From assembly GCF_000718165.1 (NCBI RefSeq), contig NZ_JOEY01000003.1, forward strand, positions 124,001 through 188,000: a DNA stretch of 64,000 bases, written 5' to 3'. The notes under the pieces were generated by a model. The model was given only the letters and a program-made list of their open reading frames with translations. It was not told the DNA's origin and searched no databases. The position numbers and the translations under genes were made by a program. How positions within the stretch are numbered: position 1 is the first letter of the stretch; every line of letters starts with the position of its first letter. This document shows positions 54,390 to 63,368 of this stretch, piece after piece. Source of the DNA: Streptomyces fulvoviolaceus (GTDB lineage Bacteria; Actinomycetota; Actinomycetes; Streptomycetales; Streptomycetaceae).

Positions 54390-55898
54390 ATGACGAGCAG
54401 CACCGAGACCACCGCCACCACCCCGCAGGTTGCGGTCAACGACATCGGTAACGAGGAAGCTTTCCTCGCCGCGATCGACGAGACGATCAAGTACTTCAAC
54501 GACGGCGACATCGTCGACGGCGTCATCGTGAAGGTCGACCGGGACGAGGTCCTGCTCGACATCGGTTACAAGACCGAAGGTGTCATCCCGAGCCGCGAGC
54601 TCTCGATCAAGCACGACGTCGACCCGAACGAGGTCGTCGCCGTCGGTGACGAGATCGAAGCCCTTGTTCTCCAGAAGGAGGACAAGGAAGGCCGCCTGAT
54701 CCTCTCGAAGAAGCGCGCCCAGTACGAGCGCGCCTGGGGCACCATCGAGAAGATCAAGGAAGAGGACGGCATCGTCACCGGTACCGTCATCGAGGTCGTC
54801 AAGGGTGGTCTCATCCTCGACATCGGCCTCCGTGGCTTCCTGCCGGCTTCCCTCGTCGAGATGCGCCGTGTCCGCGACCTCCAGCCCTACGTGGGCAAGG
54901 AGCTCGAGGCCAAGATCATCGAGCTGGACAAGAACCGCAACAACGTGGTCCTGTCCCGCCGTGCCTGGCTGGAGCAGACCCAGAGCGAGGTCCGCCAGAC
55001 CTTCCTCACGACCCTGCAGAAGGGCCAGGTCCGCTCCGGCGTCGTCTCTTCGATCGTCAACTTCGGTGCGTTCGTGGACCTCGGTGGCGTCGACGGTCTC
55101 GTCCACGTCTCCGAGCTTTCCTGGAAGCACATCGACCACCCCTCCGAGGTTGTCGAGGTCGGCCAGGAAGTCACCGTCGAGGTCCTCGACGTCGACATGG
55201 ACCGTGAGCGTGTCTCCCTGTCGCTGAAGGCGACGCAGGAAGACCCGTGGCAGCAGTTCGCCCGGACCCACCAGATCGGCCAGGTCGTGCCCGGCAAGGT
55301 CACGAAGCTGGTTCCGTTCGGTGCGTTCGTCCGCGTGGACGAGGGCATCGAGGGTCTGGTCCACATCTCCGAGCTGGCCGAGCGCCACGTGGAGATCCCG
55401 GAGCAGGTCGTCCAGGTCAACGACGAGATCTTCGTCAAGGTCATCGACATCGACCTCGAGCGCCGTCGCATCAGCCTTTCGCTGAAGCAGGCCAACGAGT
55501 CCTTCGGTGCCGACCCGGCCTCGGTCGAGTTCGACCCGACGCTGTACGGCATGGCCGCGTCGTACGACGACCAGGGCAACTACATCTACCCCGAGGGCTT
55601 CGACCCCGAGACCAACGACTGGCTCGAGGGCTTCGAGTCCCAGCGTGAGGTCTGGGAGAACCAGTACGCCGAGGCGCAGACGCGCTTCGAGCAGCACCAG
55701 GCTCAGGTCATCAAGTCCCGCGAGGCGGACGCTGCGGCTGCCGCCGAGGGTGGCGACGCTGCGGGTGCGGCTCCGGCCGCGTCCGGTGGTGGCGGCGGCG
55801 GTTCGTACTCCTCCGAGGGTGCGGACACCTCCGGTGCGCTTGCTTCCGACGAGGCGCTTGCTGCGCTTCGCGAGAAGCTGGCCGGGGGCCAGAGCTGA
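54390..55898 (+). CDS. rpsA: 30S ribosomal protein S1
   Basis: The 502-residue protein has four S1 RNA-binding domains at about residues 36-105, 122-188, 206-275 and 292-362. The third and fourth carry SGVVSSIVNFGAFVDLGGVD and PGKVTKLVPFGAFVRVDEGI. The C-terminal tail, from about residue 450, is rich in Ala and Gly. S1 helps the ribosome bind mRNA. Codon choice is very biased, as for a highly expressed gene. Four domains rather than six is normal for actinobacteria. Confidence 0.96.
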   Translation: MTSSTETTATTPQVAVNDIGNEEAFLAAIDETIKYFNDGDIVDGVIVKVDRDEVLLDIGYKTEGVIPSRELSIKHDVDPNEVVAVGDEIEALVLQKEDKEGRLILSKKRAQYERAWGTIEKIKEEDGIVTGTVIEVVKGGLILDIGLRGFLPASLVEMRRVRDLQPYVGKELEAKIIELDKNRNNVVLSRRAWLEQTQSEVRQTFLTTLQKGQVRSGVVSSIVNFGAFVDLGGVDGLVHVSELSWKHIDHPSEVVEVGQEVTVEVLDVDMDRERVSLSLKATQEDPWQQFARTHQIGQVVPGKVTKLVPFGAFVRVDEGIEGLVHISELAERHVEIPEQVVQVNDEIFVKVIDIDLERRRISLSLKQANESFGADPASVEFDPTLYGMAASYDDQGNYIYPEGFDPETNDWLEGFESQREVWENQYAEAQTRFEQHQAQVIKSREADAAAAAEGGDAAGAAPAASGGGGGGSYSSEGADTSGALASDEALAALREKLAGGQS

Positions 55899-55923
55899 AC
55901 GCTCACTGAGCAGTAGCTCCTGA

Positions 55924-55959
55924 CTGAGGGGCCGTACCTTTCGAGGTGCGGCCCCTCAG
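55924..55959 (+). terminator. rpsA terminator with UUCG tetraloop
   Basis: CTGAGGGGCCGTACCT and AGGTGCGGCCCCTCAG pair (one T-G) around a TTCG loop, followed by CCTTTT. This is a classic strong intrinsic terminator 25 bases after the rpsA stop. Confidence 0.92.
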
Positions 55960-55980
55960 CCTTTTGGGCCGCTTTTCGGG

Positions 55981-56050
55981 TGCGGGTGGTTCGTGGCTGG
56001 TCGCGCCCCGCGGCGGAGCCGCATATCGATGCAGCCCCGCGCCCCTGAGG
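55981..56050. repeat. Streptomyces interspersed repeat, family B, long variant
   Basis: Read on the minus strand it starts AGGGGCGCGGGGCTGCATCG and ends CGCGACCAGCCACGAACCAC. The two ends match the family B elements at 21452 and 45855, but 26 bases containing ATCGATAT and a CGGCTCCGCCG hairpin replace the centre. Confidence 0.72.
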
Positions 56051-56151
56051 GTGTTGCAGAAACCCGTGAGACACACGAGCAACCCGTGAGCCGTAACCGG
56101 CCGTTGCGAGGCTTCCCCGGTCATTCATGATCGGAGAGGGGAGCCGAACAC

Positions 56152-57744
56152 ATGGCACACACTCGGAGTCGGCGCGCGTTTCTGCGCGACGTGGGGCTCA
56201 CCGGCGGGGCCGGCGCGATGTTCGCGACCATGGGGGCCCTCGGGCTCGCCCCCACCGCCCAGGCCGCCCAGCGCGAGCAGGGCTTCAGGGCCCTCAGTAC
56301 AAGCGACTTCACACTGACCGGACGCGCCGCCGCCAAGGTCGTCATCGTCGGCGGTGGCATCGCCGGGCTGGCCACCGCGTACGAACTCGGCAAGGCGGGC
56401 TACGACTGTACGGTCCTGGAGGCCAGGGACCGCACCGGCGGCCGTAACTTCACCGTGCGCGGCGGGGACACCACGACCGACCTCTACGGCAACAAGCAGA
56501 CCGCCCGCTTCGCCGACGGGCACTACATGAACGCGGGGCCCGCCCGGATCCCGCAGTGGATGGTCACCCTCGACTACTGCCGTGAACTCGGCGTGCCCAT
56601 CGAGGTGTTCACCAACGTCAACGCCGACGCGTACATCTACAACGAGTCGGCCGGGATGACCGAGCCCATGCGGTACCGGACCGCGAAGGCCGATGTCTAC
56701 GGTTACGTCTCCGAGTTGCTCGCCAAGGCCACCAACAAGGGTGCTCTCGACAAGGAGTTGACGGCCGGCGACCAGGAGCGGCTCGTCGAGTTCCTGACCG
56801 ACTGGGGCGAGCTCGGCGACAAGCTGACGTACGAGGGCGGCGAGCGCCGCGGATACACGACCGTGCCGGCCGCCGCCGGGACGCCCGGTGTGCTGCTCGG
56901 GGACGTCCCCACCGCCTCCGAGGTCCTCGCCACCGGCGTCGGGCGCTACTTCTCCTTCGAGTTCGGCTTCGACCAGGCGATGTTGATGTTCCAGCCGGTC
57001 GGCGGCATGGACCAGATACCCAGGGCGCTCACGCGTGCGATCGGTGCCCACCGGGTACGTACAGGGGCAGCGGTCTCGAAAATCACCGACACCGGCAGCG
57101 GTGTCTCCGTCACCTACACCCAGGGCGGCCGGACGAAGGTCGTCGACGCCGACTACTGCGTCGCCGCCCTGCCGCCCAACATCCTCGCCAAAGTCCCGCA
57201 CAACCTGGGCTCCGGAGTGCAGAGCGCACTGGAGGCGATCACGCCCTCGTCGGCGGCCAAGATCGGTCTGGAGTACAAGTCCCGCTGGTGGGAGCTGGAC
57301 CACCACATCTACGGCGGCATCACCGAGACCGACCAGGACGTCTCCCACATCTGGCATCCGTCGTACGGCTTCCACGGTGAGCGCGGCATCGTCGTCGGCT
57401 ACTACAACTACGACGACGACGCGGACACGTACGCCAAGCTCACGCCCAAGGGGCGCGAGGAGCGGGCGGTGGCCGCGGGCGTGAAGATCTACGGCGAGAA
57501 GTACCGCACCGAACTGGCCTCCTCCTTCTCGCACCACTGGCGTCAGACACCCCATCTGGAGGCCGCCTGGCACGACACCCCGGGCGGTCCCGACGACGTC
57601 CGCTACAAGCCGCTCAACGAACCCACCGGGCGGGTCCACTTCGCCGGCGACTGGCTCAGCTACACCGACGCCTGGCAGCACGGCGCGTTCACCTCCGCAC
57701 GCAAGGCGGTGACCGCGCTCCACGCGCGCGTGCTGTCGTCATGA
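56152..57744 (+). CDS. Tat-exported flavin monoamine oxidase-family protein
   Basis: The 530-residue protein opens with a Tat signal (SRRAFLRDVGLTGGAGAMFA, ending AQA). The FAD motif is VIVGGGIAGLATAYELGKAG, followed by VLEARDRTGGR. The C-terminal flavin motif is RVHFAGDWLSYTDAWQHGAF. These are the marks of the amine oxidase/L-amino-acid oxidase family, which release ammonia and hydrogen peroxide from amines. The substrate is not deducible. It is preceded by the family B repeat and has its own ribosome site GGAGAGGGG. Confidence 0.9.
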   Translation: MAHTRSRRAFLRDVGLTGGAGAMFATMGALGLAPTAQAAQREQGFRALSTSDFTLTGRAAAKVVIVGGGIAGLATAYELGKAGYDCTVLEARDRTGGRNFTVRGGDTTTDLYGNKQTARFADGHYMNAGPARIPQWMVTLDYCRELGVPIEVFTNVNADAYIYNESAGMTEPMRYRTAKADVYGYVSELLAKATNKGALDKELTAGDQERLVEFLTDWGELGDKLTYEGGERRGYTTVPAAAGTPGVLLGDVPTASEVLATGVGRYFSFEFGFDQAMLMFQPVGGMDQIPRALTRAIGAHRVRTGAAVSKITDTGSGVSVTYTQGGRTKVVDADYCVAALPPNILAKVPHNLGSGVQSALEAITPSSAAKIGLEYKSRWWELDHHIYGGITETDQDVSHIWHPSYGFHGERGIVVGYYNYDDDADTYAKLTPKGREERAVAAGVKIYGEKYRTELASSFSHHWRQTPHLEAAWHDTPGGPDDVRYKPLNEPTGRVHFAGDWLSYTDAWQHGAFTSARKAVTALHARVLSS

Positions 57745-57895
57745 CCTGGTGACCGGGATCCGGTGACGGTGACCCGGTGACACACCGCAGCCGCGCGTGA
57801 AAAGGCCGTGAGAGGTGCCTGATCAGGGGCGTGGGTGGGAATGCCCACGCCCTGCACCGCGTTGTGCAGTACGAACACGAGGAGGAGCGGTCACA

Positions 57896-58834
57896 GTGCT
57901 TGATCCGCAGGGTTTGTACGCATGGGAGCCGAAGGGCCTGGCCGTCGTCGACATGGCGCTGTCCCAGGAGTCGGCCGGTCTTGTCATGCTCTACCACTTC
58001 GACGGATACATCGACGCGGGCGAGACCGGCGACCAGATCGCGGAACGGGTCCTCGACTCGCTGCCCCACCAGGTCGTGGCCCGCTTCGACCACGACCGGC
58101 TCGTGGACTACCGCGCCCGCCGTCCGCTGCTCACCTTCAAGCGCGACCGCTGGACGGACTACGAGGTGCCCACCATCGAGGTGAGCCTCGTCCAGGACGC
58201 CACCGGCGCGCCCTTCCTGCTCCTGTCGGGCCCGGAGCCGGACGTGGAGTGGGAGCGCTTCGCCGCGGCCGTCCAGCAGATCGTGGAGCGGCTCGGCGTC
58301 CGCCTGTCCGTGAACTTCCACGGCATCCCGATGGGCGTCCCGCACACCCGCCCCGTGGGCCTCACCCCGCACGGCAACCGCCACGACCTGGTCCCCGGCC
58401 ACCGCAGCCCCTTCGAGGAGGCGCAGGTGCCCGGCAGCGCCGAGGGGCTGGTCGAGTACCGCCTCATGGAAGCCGGGCACGACGTCCTGGGCGTCGCCGC
58501 GCACGTGCCGCACTACATCGCCCGCTCGCCCTACCCGGACGCGGCACTGACCACCCTGGAGGCCATCACGGCCGCCACCGGCCTGGTCCTGCCCGGCATC
58601 GCGCACACGCTGCGCACGGACGCCCACCGCACCCAGACCGAGATCGACCGGCAGATCCAGGAGGGCGACGAGGACCTCGTCGCGCTGGTCCAGGGTCTGG
58701 AGCACCAGTACGACGCCGCCGCGGGCGCCGAGACCCGGGGCAACATGCTCGCCGAATCCGTCGAGATCCCCTCGGCGGACGAGATCGGGCTCGAGTTCGA
58801 ACGCTTCCTGGCGGAGCGCGAGGGCGACAACTGA
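57896..58834 (+). CDS. PAC2-family protein
   Basis: The 312-residue protein belongs to the PAC2 (proteasome assembly chaperone-like, ATP-grasp-associated) family. It shows [40 protein letters not shown] and the [12 protein letters not shown] segment. Actinobacteria have proteasomes, but a chaperone role for bacterial PAC2 proteins is not proved. GTG 57896 follows GAGGAGGAG. It precedes coaE by 45 bases. Confidence 0.86.
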   Translation: MLDPQGLYAWEPKGLAVVDMALSQESAGLVMLYHFDGYIDAGETGDQIAERVLDSLPHQVVARFDHDRLVDYRARRPLLTFKRDRWTDYEVPTIEVSLVQDATGAPFLLLSGPEPDVEWERFAAAVQQIVERLGVRLSVNFHGIPMGVPHTRPVGLTPHGNRHDLVPGHRSPFEEAQVPGSAEGLVEYRLMEAGHDVLGVAAHVPHYIARSPYPDAALTTLEAITAATGLVLPGIAHTLRTDAHRTQTEIDRQIQEGDEDLVALVQGLEHQYDAAAGAETRGNMLAESVEIPSADEIGLEFERFLAEREGDN

Positions 58835-58879
58835 GTCCCGCCGGGCTCACTGTCGTGGTCAGGCCCTAAGCTTTCGCAC

Positions 58880-59509
58880 ATGCTGACGGTGGGCCTGACC
58901 GGCGGGATCGGTGCCGGCAAGAGCGAGGTGTCACGGCTGCTCGTCGAGTGCGGTGCCGTGCTGATCGACGCGGACCGCATCGCGCGCGAGGTCGTCGCGC
59001 CCGGTACGCCCGGTCTCGCGGCGGTCGTGGAGGCCTTCGGCCAGGACGTGCTCGCCGACGACGGCAGCCTGGACCGGCCCAAGCTGGGCTCGATCGTGTT
59101 CGCCGACCCCGACAAGCTCGCCGTACTCAACTCGATCGTGCACCCCCTGGTGGGCGCTCGCTCCCGCGCACTCGAATCGGCCGCCGCCGAGGACGCCGTC
59201 GTCGTCCACGACGTCCCGCTCCTCGCGGAGAACAGCCTCAAGCCGCTCTACGACGTCGTGGTCGTCGTCGACGCGAGCCCCGAGACCCAGCTCGACCGGC
59301 TGGTCAGGCTCCGCGGCATGACCGAGGAGGACGCACGCGCGCGTATGGCCGCCCAGGCGACGCGCGAGAAGCGGCTGGCGATCGCGGATGTCGTCATCGA
59401 CAACGACGTACCGCTGGAAGACCTGCGGCGACGCGTGCGGGATGTATGGGCCGATCTCGTGCTCAAAGCGCATACGGCTCACGTCCTGCCCCAGGGGCAT
59501 CAGGAATAG
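58880..59509 (+). CDS. coaE: Dephospho-CoA kinase
   Basis: The 209-residue enzyme performs the last step of coenzyme A synthesis, phosphorylating dephospho-CoA. It has the P-loop [17 protein letters not shown], the CoA-domain motif [19 protein letters not shown] and the lid-region arginine motif [20 protein letters not shown]. The length is that of a stand-alone CoaE, without the GrpB-like extension found in mycobacteria. The position after rpsA matches the conserved actinobacterial order. Confidence 0.94.
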   Translation: MLTVGLTGGIGAGKSEVSRLLVECGAVLIDADRIAREVVAPGTPGLAAVVEAFGQDVLADDGSLDRPKLGSIVFADPDKLAVLNSIVHPLVGARSRALESAAAEDAVVVHDVPLLAENSLKPLYDVVVVVDASPETQLDRLVRLRGMTEEDARARMAAQATREKRLAIADVVIDNDVPLEDLRRRVRDVWADLVLKAHTAHVLPQGHQE

Positions 59510-59559
59510 CGGCCCCCGGTCCGGGCGTTGAACCCTTCCAGTGAGGGAAGGACTTTGCC

Positions 59560-59940
59560 GTGCCCGAGATCAGCGGATCGACCGGACGTACTCCGGAGAC
59601 GCATGTCATCGACTTCCGCGCCGCGGAGCAGCTGCTCGCCGCGCGGGACCCGCAGGGCGCGGTGAAACTGCTCGACTCAGTCATCGCCGCGCACCCGGAG
59701 AACACCGCCGCCCGGCTGCTGCGCGCGCGTGCCTTCTTCGCGGCCGCGCAACTGCGGCCCGCCGAGCTGGAGTTCACCATCGTCCTGGAGCGCGAGCCGG
59801 ACAACGCCTTCGCCCACTTCGCGCTCGCCCGGACGTATGAGCGCCAGGCACGGCCGGAGCAGGCCAGGCGGCACTTCCGACTGGCGGCCGCGCTGGACCC
59901 GAATCCCCAGTATCTGAAGGCCGCGCGCTTCGACTCCTGA
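59560..59940 (+). CDS. Tetratricopeptide-repeat protein
   Basis: The 126-residue protein has about three TPR units: AAEQLLAARDPQGAVKLLDS, then ARAFFAAAQLRPAELEFTIV, then ARTYERQARPEQARRHFRLA. The last is followed by DPNPQYLKAARFDS. It is probably a cytoplasmic scaffold. GTG 59560 follows GAGGGAAGGA. It lies 50 bases downstream of coaE and may be in the same operon; this pairing is common in Streptomyces. Confidence 0.85.
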   Translation: MPEISGSTGRTPETHVIDFRAAEQLLAARDPQGAVKLLDSVIAAHPENTAARLLRARAFFAAAQLRPAELEFTIVLEREPDNAFAHFALARTYERQARPEQARRHFRLAAALDPNPQYLKAARFDS

Positions 59941-59975
59941 GGGCTCGGCGGGCTCTTCGCGGGTTTTGGGCGCCG

Positions 59976-60242
59976 CTACGGGGGGTGGTTCTCCGGCGGC
60001 CGGTACGGCGGGATGTCCGGGCCCGGCTGGTAGTGCGGGCCCTGGCGGATGTGCCGGAGGACCATGGTCATGTCGATCGTGATCACGAGCCACAGCACTC
60101 CGCAGGCGACGGCCCACCCGGGGCGTCCCGCGAGCGCGAACGCGGCCGTACCGAAGATCGCCCAGACCAGACCCCACACGCACAGCCAGAAGCGCGCCCG
60201 CAGTGCACTGCGCGCGGTCGTCGGTTCACTGCCCGTACGCAT
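59976..60242 (-). CDS. DUF6343 small membrane protein
   Basis: The 88-residue protein begins MRTGSEPTTARSALRARFWL and has two membrane helices (WLCVWGLVWAIFGTAAFALA and WAVACGVLWLVITIDMTMVL) and a proline-rich tail. The pattern matches the Streptomyces DUF6343 family, function unknown. The frame can extend to 60293, but the ATG at 60240-60242 fits the family start. Confidence 0.78.
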   Translation of the reverse strand: MRTGSEPTTARSALRARFWLCVWGLVWAIFGTAAFALAGRPGWAVACGVLWLVITIDMTMVLRHIRQGPHYQPGPDIPPYRPPENHPP

Positions 60243-60319
60243 CGGGATCACTACTCCTCTTTGCAACGTACTCTCGGAACGGACGTTCACCAAAGGGGTC
60301 CGAACAGGGGGTTCGCCGC

Positions 60320-61219
60320 GTGCTTCCGGATGCCGATGAGCTGGCCGAGGTGCTGCTGGATCTGGCGGTGCCGCACGAGGACATCACCGAACTCGTACGG
60401 ATGGGCCGACGGGTCATGTTCGACCCGGAGCTGCTGCGGTTCCTGGAGATGTCGGTCGAGGAACTCGTCCGGGACATGGGGGAGATCAACTCCGCCGTCG
60501 ACCTGCCCGAGCTCGACTGGCCGTCGGGCGACCTGCAGCGCTGCTTCCCCGCCTACGTGTTCGTGGCGGCGCTGCCGTACACGCGCGCGTACCACCGTGA
60601 GCGCGGCATCCCGGCCGAGGTCTCCCGGCGCACCCTCGCCGACCTCGGGCGGAACATGGCCGTGCACCGCAGGCGCTACGGCCTGGCGGGCGTGCAGTCC
60701 CCGCGCTGGCTCACCCACCATTTCCGGGGCGAGCTGTACCAGTTGGGCCGGCTGCAGTTCGAGCGGTCGCGGTACGGGGAGTGGACGGCGCGGGCACTCG
60801 CCGGGGCCGGGGTGGACCTGGCTCCCGGCACGCCCTGTCTGAGCCTCCACATCCCCGAGTTCCTCGGCCCGTTGGCACCGGCCGCCTGCGACCGCTCGCT
60901 GGCGCTGGCAGGCGAGTTCTTCACGCGGCACTACCCCGACGAGAAGTACCGGGCCGCGGTCTGCCATTCCTGGCTGCTCGACCCGCAGTTGAAGCGGTAT
61001 CTCCGCGAGCGGTCCAATGTCGTCCGGTTCCAGGAGCGGTTCCGGCTCGCCCCCCAGGACGCCGAGCCGGCCGACAGCGAGCCGGTCCAGTTCGTCTTCG
61101 GGGACCCGGAGTTGCCGGTCGAGGGACTGCCGCGGCGTACCGGCGTGGAGCGGGCCGTGGGGGACCACTTGCGGGCGGGCGGGCACTGGTACATCGGGCG
61201 CGGCTGGTTTCCGCTGTAG
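60320..61219 (+). CDS. Acyltransferase-domain (NAT_N / GNAT_C) protein
   Basis: The 299-residue protein shows the two-part layout of the actinobacterial family with an N-terminal helical NAT_N domain (LPELDWPSGDLQRCFPAYVF) and a GNAT_C domain (LSLHIPEFLGPLAPAACDRS, AVCHSWLLDPQLKRYLRERS). The active chemistry and substrate are unknown. GTG 60320 follows AGGGGG. It is divergent from the DUF6343 gene. Confidence 0.78.
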   Translation: MLPDADELAEVLLDLAVPHEDITELVRMGRRVMFDPELLRFLEMSVEELVRDMGEINSAVDLPELDWPSGDLQRCFPAYVFVAALPYTRAYHRERGIPAEVSRRTLADLGRNMAVHRRRYGLAGVQSPRWLTHHFRGELYQLGRLQFERSRYGEWTARALAGAGVDLAPGTPCLSLHIPEFLGPLAPAACDRSLALAGEFFTRHYPDEKYRAAVCHSWLLDPQLKRYLRERSNVVRFQERFRLAPQDAEPADSEPVQFVFGDPELPVEGLPRRTGVERAVGDHLRAGGHWYIGRGWFPL

Positions 61220-61313
61220 CCCCTCGACCGCTCGTGACTCGTGGTCCATCACTCGCGCGGGTGAAGTCGCGCCGGGTGGGAACGGCCGTGCGGATGCGGG
61301 CCGTTGGACGGGC

Positions 61314-62003
61314 ATGGAGCTGAAAATGCGAGCGGGATATCAGGGGACGGGACCCGGGGCGATCACGCCGGACGGGTGCGCGGTCGAGCTCTACTCGCGG
61401 CTGCCCGTGGGAGCGGAGCCGGACGTCATCGCCGGGGCCGTACCGGCGGGCGCGCACATCCTGGAGCTGGGCAGCGGTGTGGGGCGCATGACCCATCCAC
61501 TGCTGGAGCGGGGCTTCACGGTCACATCGGTGGACGAGTCCGCCGAGATGCTGGAGCGCATCCGCGGGGCGCCCACGATATGCAGCCCGATCGAGGACCT
61601 CGACCTGGGCGAGAGGTTCGACGTGGTGCTGCTCGCGTCGTTCCTCGTGCACACCGGAGACCTGGAGGTGCGGCGCGGGCTGCTGCGCACCTGTGCGCGG
61701 CATGTCGCTGCGGACGGCTGCGTGCTGATCCAGCGCGAGGGCGAGGACTACCACGCCGATCTGCCGCGCGAGCGGGTGGACCCCAGCGGTTTCACCGTGC
61801 GGATGGTGTCCTCCGAACCGGTCGGGGAGGGCGTGAACTCGGTGCGTGCGGAGTACGAGTTCGCGGACGCGACCTGGACCCAGACGTTCCTCGCCCGGCC
61901 GCTGACGAAGGAACAGTTCGAGGAGGCGCTGGGGGAGGCGGGGCTGAAGGTGGACCGGTATCTGACGGAGGACCGGATATGGGTGCGGGCGGTGCCCGCC
62001 TGA
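61314..62003 (+). CDS. SAM-dependent methyltransferase (class I)
   Basis: The 229-residue enzyme has the SAM-binding motif AHILELGSGVGRMTHPLLER, the acidic motif II VTSVDESAEMLERIRGAPTI and motif IV DVVLLASFLVHTGD. Substrate unknown. Two in-frame starts exist, ATG 61314 and ATG 61326; the first is used although its ribosome site is weak. The gene is alone, between the acyltransferase-like gene and DoxX. Confidence 0.87.
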   Translation: MELKMRAGYQGTGPGAITPDGCAVELYSRLPVGAEPDVIAGAVPAGAHILELGSGVGRMTHPLLERGFTVTSVDESAEMLERIRGAPTICSPIEDLDLGERFDVVLLASFLVHTGDLEVRRGLLRTCARHVAADGCVLIQREGEDYHADLPRERVDPSGFTVRMVSSEPVGEGVNSVRAEYEFADATWTQTFLARPLTKEQFEEALGEAGLKVDRYLTEDRIWVRAVPA

Positions 62004-62104
62004 AGAAATTCTCGGCTGTTGCGGTGGTACGGCGATGAGTTCGGGAGCGTGGGTCGGTCTACCCCTGTGACAGCAAGACGGACCGCTTCCCACAGGAGAC
62101 CCCG

Positions 62105-62578
62105 ATGTCCGAGACCACCGCTTCCGTCCCCACCGTCACCTCGACCGTCTCCCGCGCCTCTCGCACCGTCGTGGCCGAGTCCTCGACCGCCCGCGGGCGC
62201 CGTGCCCGGATCGCCCTGCGCACCCTGCAGGTGGTGCTGGCGCTCTTCTACGTGATCGCGAGCGCGCTGCCCAAGCTGATCGCGCACCCCTCGGCGGCCG
62301 AGGGCTTCGACAAGATGGGCTGGGGCAGCGCGGGGATGTACACCATCGGTCTGCTCGAACTGGCCGGAGGCATCGCCCTGTTGATCCCGCTGCTGCAGTC
62401 GGTGGCGGCCATGGCGCTGAGTGGCCTGATGGTGGGTGCGTTCGTCGTCACGCTCACCTACTTCGGAGGGGAGAACGCGGCGACACCGCTCATCCTGATC
62501 GTGCCGCTCGCCCTGATCGCCTGGGCCCGGCGCGGGCACAACGCGGACCTGCTGCGGCTGGTACGACGACGGGCGTGA
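62105..62578 (+). CDS. DoxX-family membrane protein
   Basis: The 157-residue protein has four membrane helices after a 38-residue hydrophilic N-terminus. It shows the DoxX-like pattern LRTLQVVLALFYVIASALPK, MGWGSAGMYTIGLLELAGGI and the final helix TPLILIVPLALIAWARRGHN. The family is linked to redox and thiol stress in actinobacteria, but the role here is not defined. ATG 62105 is used. Confidence 0.86.
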   Translation: MSETTASVPTVTSTVSRASRTVVAESSTARGRRARIALRTLQVVLALFYVIASALPKLIAHPSAAEGFDKMGWGSAGMYTIGLLELAGGIALLIPLLQSVAAMALSGLMVGAFVVTLTYFGGENAATPLILIVPLALIAWARRGHNADLLRLVRRRA

Positions 62579-62601
62579 ACGGCGAGCGGCTGTGCGGCCG
62601 C

Positions 62602-62645
62602 CGCGGTGAGGCCGGCGCTCCCGAAAGAGCGCCGGCCTCACCGCG
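62602..62645. terminator. Bidirectional hairpin terminator between doxX and the S4 gene
   Basis: CGCGGTGAGGCCGGCGCTC and its exact complement (19 bp) surround CCGAAA. It lies between two convergent genes. Confidence 0.87.
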
Positions 62646-62680
62646 ACGGCCGACGCTGTGCGCGGGGTCGCTGCGCGCGG

Positions 62681-63274
62681 TCAGCCGCCCTCGGGAGGGC
62701 CGGGGTGCCCCGGGTTTCCGCTTCCCGTGAGGCCTCGCAGGCGTTCCAGCTCGCGGCGGTCGCGCTTGGTCGGGCGGCCCGCGCCGCGGTCGCGGATGCC
62801 GGCGGGGGCGACGGCCGCGCGGGGCGGCGGCGGGGGAGAGTTGTCGACGTAGCACTGGGCGGCCACGGGAGCGCCGACCCGTTTGCGGATCAGGCGCTTG
62901 ACGATGACGACCCGCTCCCAGCCCTCCTGCCGGACCCGCACCTCGTCGCCGACGCGCACGGAGTACGCGGGCTTCACGCGCTCGCCGTTCACCCGCACAT
63001 GCCCGCCCCGGCAGGCGGTGGCCCCCGCGGAACGGGTCTTGACCAGCCGTACGGACCAGATCCAGCTGTCGAGGCGCACGGCCTCACCGCTCTGCACGCC
63101 TGCCGCCTCGGCGGCGGCCACGGCGGCGGCGATCTTCGGATCCACGGCCTTCGGGTCCACGGCCTTCGGATCCACGGCCTTCGGGTCGGCGGTCTTCGAC
63201 TCGGAGGCGTCGGCCTTCGTGCCGGTCCCGTCGGCGTCGCTCGCCTTGTCGTCGTCCTCGCGCTCCACAGCCAT
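62681..63274 (-). CDS. S4-domain RNA-binding protein (Hsp15-like)
   Basis: The 197-residue protein has a variable acidic N-terminus with a VDPKA tandem repeat, then an S4 domain ([59 protein letters not shown]) and a basic tail ([17 protein letters not shown]). The arrangement matches the Hsp15/YrfH-like group that binds stalled ribosomal subunits. ATG 63272-63274 is the start. It is convergent with doxX and divergent from the uracil-DNA glycosylase. Confidence 0.85.
   Translation of the reverse strand: MAVEREDDDKASDADGTGTKADASESKTADPKAVDPKAVDPKAVDPKIAAAVAAAEAAGVQSGEAVRLDSWIWSVRLVKTRSAGATACRGGHVRVNGERVKPAYSVRVGDEVRVRQEGWERVVIVKRLIRKRVGAPVAAQCYVDNSPPPPPRAAVAPAGIRDRGAGRPTKRDRRELERLRGLTGSGNPGHPGPPEGG
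63134..63193. repeat. 15-bp tandem repeat, four units, inside the S4-protein gene
   Basis: CTTCGGRTCCACGGC is repeated exactly three times apart from one A/G position, with a fourth diverged unit. On the coding strand it encodes repeated VDPKA in the disordered N-terminus, so copy number can change without a frameshift. Confidence 0.88.
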
Positions 63275-63368
63275 GCCTCCGACCTTAGTACCCGGGGTCG
63301 GGCGCATCGGAGGAGATTTCCGGGTGGGCCGCCCGGGGCGGCCGGGACACAGCCGTACGGTTGAGGGT

